Shown here: positions 6,678 through 7,768 of the stretch, in pieces | How the letters are laid out: each line of letters begins with the position of its first letter | Position numbering within the stretch: position 1 is the stretch's first letter | Assembly (NCBI GenBank): GCA_030627025.1 | Contig: DAOUSX010000038.1 | Span: 1 to 7,768 of the forward strand | DNA from: Dehalococcoidia bacterium | GTDB taxonomy: Bacteria; Chloroflexota; Dehalococcoidia; GIF9; AB-539-J10 | Length of the DNA: 7,768 nucleotides | Direction: 5' to 3' | Translations under genes and position numbers: made by a program | The notes under the pieces: generated by a model | What the model was told of the DNA's origin: nothing | The model's database searches: none | What the model saw: the letters and a program-made list of their open reading frames with translations, nothing else

Positions 6678-7768
6678 ATGTACGGCTATCATGGAAAAAT
6701 CTTGCAGGTTGATTTAAGCACTCGACAGACAAAGGATATAGAGCTAAAAGAAGAGGATTTGAGGAAATTCATAGGTGGAGCCGGGCTTTCAGCGAAGTTG
6801 ATGTATCCACTACTGAGCAAAAACCTCGATCCATTGGGCCCAGAAAATCCCCTCATTTTCATCACAGGACCCTTCACAGGTACTGCAGTCCCATCCACAG
6901 GCCGACATACCATTTGTGCCAAATCACCACTTACCGGTGTATGGGGAGAATCGAGCACCGGGGGGTTCTTCGGAGTTTCACTGAAATCCACGGGTTACGA
7001 TGGCGTCATGGTAGTAGGACGTTCCGATAAACCTGTTTATCTCTTGATACACGACGGAGCTGCAGAAATAAAAGATGCTTCCCATTTATGGGGAAAGGGA
7101 TTTTATCAAACAAAGGACATCTTGATGAAAGAAGTGGGGGGGGGGAAGGCAAGAGTTGCTGGCATTGGACAAGGCGGTGAAAACCTCGTCAAGTATGCTG
7201 CCGTAATGAATGACGATGGAAGGGCAGCGGGAAGATGTGGATTAGGGGCTGTCATGGGCGCTAAAAAGCTAAAGGCAATTGTGGTATATGGAGATAGAAG
7301 ACCAAGCGTGGCAAATTCAGACAAACTTAAAGCAGATATAAAAGCGGCTTTGGTTGTCCCGATAACAGAACTGACCGCCTTATCTACCAGAGAAATGTTC
7401 AGTGAGTTCGGGACGGTAGGGTATCTCGACATGGCGATGTATCTATCAGATGCCCCAGCAAAGTATTTTTCTAAATCTGTCTTTCCTGTTGAGGAGATAG
7501 ACGGGAAGGCATTAAAGCAGAAATATTACGTAAAATCGGTTGCCTGTTATGGCTGTCCCATAGGCTGTGGAAGATTGACAGAATACGGTAACCATGGAAT
7601 AGATAAGGTAGATGGTCCTGAATATGAAACCGCCGTTGCACTCGGTCCATGCTGCATGAACTTTGACCTTGATTCAATCATTCACGCAAATCATCTATGC
7701 AACGACTACGGGATTGATACAATATCGACAGGAGTCTCAATAGCATTCGCAATGTACTTGTATGAGAA
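6678..7768 (+). CDS. Tungsten-dependent aldehyde:ferredoxin oxidoreductase, 5' part (cut by window edge)
   Basis: An uninterrupted reading frame of 363 full codons, open at the right edge; the family is about 600 residues, so roughly 60% is present. AOR-family enzymes oxidise aldehydes to carboxylic acids using a tungsten bis-pterin cofactor and one [4Fe-4S] cluster, passing electrons to ferredoxin; some members run in the acid-reducing direction. The N-terminal AOR domain is recognisable: GGAGLSAKLMY (33-43), ITGPFTGT (62-69), and the pterin-binding stretch WGESSTGGFFG (89-99) followed by GYDGVMVVGRS. Three of the four cluster cysteines are visible in CYGCPIGC (C290, C293, C297); the fourth lies in the missing C-terminal part. 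GPEYET (313-318) is the conserved motif near the active site. The start follows a perfect AAGGAGG 14 bp after the ADH gene. A G10 tract in the coding sequence (7136-7145) does not break the frame here. Which AOR subclass and which aldehyde cannot be decided from this fragment. Confidence 0.93.
   Translation, partial: MYGYHGKILQVDLSTRQTKDIELKEEDLRKFIGGAGLSAKLMYPLLSKNLDPLGPENPLIFITGPFTGTAVPSTGRHTICAKSPLTGVWGESSTGGFFGVSLKSTGYDGVMVVGRSDKPVYLLIHDGAAEIKDASHLWGKGFYQTKDILMKEVGGGKARVAGIGQGGENLVKYAAVMNDDGRAAGRCGLGAVMGAKKLKAIVVYGDRRPSVANSDKLKADIKAALVVPITELTALSTREMFSEFGTVGYLDMAMYLSDAPAKYFSKSVFPVEEIDGKALKQKYYVKSVACYGCPIGCGRLTEYGNHGIDKVDGPEYETAVALGPCCMNFDLDSIIHANHLCNDYGIDTISTGVSIAFAMYLYE
7136..7145 (+). 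repeat. Homopolymeric G10 tract inside the AOR gene
   Basis: Ten consecutive G residues, encoding the end of a Val codon and three Gly codons (around residues 153-156). The frame is open on both sides with AOR-like residues, so the length given here is the in-frame one. Gain or loss of one G would truncate the protein. Confidence 0.95.

Noticed and set aside
7136..7145. AOR as a frameshifted pseudogene because of the G10 tract
   Set aside because: The reading frame continues correctly across the tract into recognised AOR motifs (cluster cysteines 290-297, GPEYET), so the gene is intact as far as it is visible.
7106..7432. Minus-strand frame of 108 codons at the right side
   Set aside because: It is antisense to the AOR gene, whose plus-strand frame carries clear family motifs before, through and after this stretch.

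Overview
The window holds five protein-coding genes in two divergent blocks around one 245-bp intergenic region (2452-2696). On the minus strand is a complete phosphoenolpyruvate synthase gene. On the plus strand, in order, are a ClpC-type AAA+ unfoldase, a free-standing 74-residue biotin-carrier domain protein, an iron-type alcohol dehydrogenase, and the first 363 codons of a tungsten-type aldehyde:ferredoxin oxidoreductase (AOR) that runs off the right edge. No rRNA, tRNA, CRISPR array, insertion sequence or recognisable intrinsic terminator was seen. No stretch longer than 245 bp lacks a gene.

The organism looks like an anaerobic bacterium. ClpC with two N-terminal repeats and a middle domain is bacterial (Firmicutes, Actinobacteria, Chloroflexota, cyanobacteria). 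AOR is a ferredoxin-linked, oxygen-sensitive tungstoenzyme, and PEP synthase together with a group III (Fe-dependent) alcohol dehydrogenase fits anaerobic energy metabolism. Base composition appears moderate (somewhat under 50% GC by eye). The ClpC N-terminus reminds me of Chloroflexota/Dehalococcoidia homologues, but that is a weak impression from memory and not a placement.

The plus-strand genes are tightly packed. Gaps are 2 bp (clpC to biotin protein), 26 bp (biotin protein to ADH) and 14 bp (ADH to AOR), with no terminator-like hairpin between them. A near-consensus sigma-70-type promoter (TTGACT, 17-nt spacer, TATAAT) sits about 37 bp before clpC and could drive the whole set. The ADH and AOR have textbook AAGGAGG ribosome-binding sites, whereas clpC and the PEP synthase have almost none. 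This suggests two modules joined at the biotin gene.

The ADH and AOR make a plausible aldehyde-handling pair: AOR interconverts aldehyde and carboxylic acid with ferredoxin, and the ADH interconverts aldehyde and alcohol with NAD(P)H. PEP synthase, on the other strand, turns pyruvate into PEP for gluconeogenesis. The role of a lone biotin carrier coupled to clpC is not explained by anything in the window. Its carboxylase or decarboxylase partners must be encoded elsewhere. No system here is clearly new. The most noteworthy points are the clpC-biotin carrier-ADH-AOR linkage, the altered ClpC middle domain, and a G10 tract inside the AOR gene.
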